This document shows positions 62,213-64,000 of a stretch of DNA of 64,000 nucleotides, one piece after another; position 1 is the first letter of the stretch; the number at the start of each line of letters is the position of its first letter. The notes below the pieces were generated by a model that saw only the letters and a program-made list of their open reading frames with translations, searched no databases and was not told where the DNA came from. A program made the translations under genes and the position numbers. The stretch is from Vanilla planifolia (taxonomy: Eukaryota > Streptophyta > Magnoliopsida > Asparagales > Orchidaceae): contig CM043877.1 of assembly GCA_023846275.1 (NCBI GenBank), forward strand, positions 18,582,607 through 18,646,606. The letters are read 5' to 3'.

Positions 62213-64000
62213 CGAGACAAATGCTCACTTTCACCAACATCTACATCATCATCAAAAAGGTGAATCATTTTAGATTTTATACTTAATGTTTAAAGAGTTG
62301 CTACTTACCCAACTTAATAATTTATGCTACAACTTTGGAATACTAATCTTTGAATAATTTTAAAATATCACACACGTTACCTAATCTTGATTAGTATATA
62401 GTATCTTTTTTATTTTTAATAACTTGTTGAACATTTTTGGTATTGTACATTCCAATTTAGATGTAAGTAGAAGTCTATATCTACCTCATATCAAAAATCT
62501 CTTATATCTATGATTAAAAGAAACTTTTATTAGGATATAAAACTTATTTATCGTTCTTTTATTGTGTAATTTTTTTAAGGGAACCATGCAAAAATGTGTG
62601 ATATTAACTAAACCATGAATGTAAATAAAATTTATATTCATATGATTGTATGTTTAGCTTTGCTTATTAAAATAAGAAGAAGATGGAATTTGAATGATTC
62701 TTTGTGGATGTAAACTACCTCATAACCAAGACATGATTGTGAAGTATGCTAATGTTAGAGCCTAATTGAAAGTCTAAAATGTATGTAATATTCAAGGTTT
62801 AATAAGATTAATATTATAAAATTGTTATACCATGAAATAATAAATTATACTATGTATGGCACTCATGACTAAGAAATATTATCTTTATTTTCTTATTATT
62901 ATTTCGCTAGAAATTATATTCTATTCTTGTATATAAATTCTTTTCCAAGTATTAGATCATAAGAAATAGAAAAACTTTGACCAAGTAAGAAGATATATGC
63001 TATTTCACTTCATTACATGATATAAATGTATATAATTATTACAAAACTATGCCTAAAAGTATGTCATATGTTATATAAATAATTTAAACCTTAGCCTAAA
63101 TAGGAACCATGATTTGAAACTTGGAAATATAGGCAAAACCTTAGAAAAAAAACATATTACGACCATGTAGCCATTTACCTTGAGTATGCATGGGAAGCAT
63201 AGAGCCATTTCTTTGGTAAGTCATGGGAGGCATGGGTTCTAATTAATTTATAGTTGGGAAGCCTTAGAGGTTTTTTTTTGGGGGTTTTAGGAGAAGGCTA
63301 AGTTAGCAAGGGATATGGTTAGCTAATAAAGTGTTTTGTTATTATTAGAAGTGCTAATGCTAAGGTCAAACTTTATGGAGTTATGGATAATCTTTAATAT
63401 TATTTTAAAAAGAGATTTAAAGTATTTGAATATGACTATATAAGTTAAGTCTAATATTGGAACTAGACTTAAAGACTTAAGAATTATTCGTGGGAAAGAG
63501 ACCCGTAATAGAAAGTCTTAGTGATAGATTTAGAAAATACCTTTAATGAACCATTATGCAGATTGTAAATAAAGCTTTGGATAGTTAATCTCTCAACCAT
63601 GACCTTGGAAGAAGTTAGAAGAGTTTGGAACAAAACTTTGGATTGTGATAAATTTGGCCAATAAAGTAATAAGATAAAGATGCTAGTGGTTTGACCAAAT
63701 TTTTTATGTAAGACTATAAGTGATCCTATTTAAACTCTTAGGTCACATGATGATAGCTTAGGATATGTTTTATAATAGGTATGGTAACTCAACATTAAGT
63801 CATAAGGGTCATTAATAATACTTATATAAAATCAAAATTAATTATAATGGCAATCATCTAAATATGAAACCTAAGATAAAAATCAAGGTTTTATAAATAT
63901 TAAGATTAGCCTAGGCATGTAAGGTCTTATATGAAATGAGAGCAAGATTAGATACAAAAAAATGGGCTTAAATATTCTAAATAGCTAAATTAGACTTTAG

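Larger units (their letters stand above)
60816..64000 (+). mobile_element. Plus-strand relative of the 4.6-kb gypsy LTR, with a nested LTR-like block, running off the window
   Basis: 60836-60950, 61190-61340 and 63140-63340 match the reverse complement of 42540-42650, about 42190-42300 and 40900-41100. This is therefore the same LTR family on the opposite strand. A TATA-like tttttataaaaac lies near 61285, in the same place as ttttataaaat in the other copy. The block from about 61420 to 62590 has no counterpart there. It is richer in CpG (61540-61880) and has its own TATA-like tctataaatagggg (61972-61985) and a direct repeat, so it is probably a nested LTR. The minus-strand frame 61665-61871 is a chance frame. 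No genes. Confidence 0.6.

Noticed and set aside
1-64000. A host gene or an undescribed functional system
   Set aside because: I looked for intact domains, tRNA-like sequence and conserved gene clusters on both strands. Every recognisable protein segment belongs to a retroelement, and nearly all are broken.

Overview
The window looks like a plant nuclear genome, most likely pericentromeric or other heterochromatic DNA from an angiosperm with a large repeat fraction. I find no host gene, tRNA, rRNA or CRISPR array. Almost all of it is AT-rich, CpG-poor sequence built from old LTR retrotransposons whose reading frames are full of stops, the pattern expected from long-term deamination of methylated cytosine. 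Species cannot be told from the sequence. Calls rest on reading decayed frames by eye, on LTR pairs aligned by eye, and on structural marks: TG..CA ends, target-site duplications (TSDs), primer-binding sites (PBS) complementary to initiator-Met tRNA, and polypurine tracts (PPT).

Left half (1-31954): a nest of at least five layers. (1) A plus-strand Ty3/gypsy element enters from the left edge with its integrase and chromodomain-like tail (1-1223). Its 3' LTR starts at 1224, stops at 4334 and resumes at 31461-31954. (2) Between those parts lies a minus-strand gypsy element (4335-31460) with LTRs of about 5 kb, a PBS at 13891-13905 and a PPT at 11534-11546. Its 3' LTR carries a solo LTR (8646-10772). 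(3) Its 5' LTR is split by a LINE (16576-30262) flanked by an exact 14-bp TSD. (4) The LINE is split by a plus-strand gypsy element (about 19083-29506). (5) The integrase of that element is split by a solo LTR (24077-26454) with an exact 5-bp TSD.

Middle (31955-56395): a plus-strand Ty1/copia element, with LTR pieces near 31955-32900 and 54474-56395 and a gag remnant near 53350-54110. It has been invaded by minus-strand gypsy elements (an LTR pair near 36258-37692 and 51820-53285; a 4.6-kb LTR at 38939-43564 with pol on its right and a PBS on its left). It also holds the youngest-looking sequence of the window, a 5'-truncated plus-strand chromovirus (46977-51398). This keeps a 318-codon open frame, in which protease is fused to RNase H by an internal deletion, and a 3.1-kb CpG-rich LTR.

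Right end (56421-64000): a plus-strand LTR of the same family as the 24077-26454 solo LTR, a 735-bp tandem duplication that runs over the end of that LTR, then a plus-strand relative of the 4.6-kb LTR carrying another nested LTR-like block.

Nothing here acts as a pathway. The interest lies in the nesting order, the recombination scars, and LTR-internal repeats and palindromes shared between families. Boundaries given as about are estimates from by-eye alignment.
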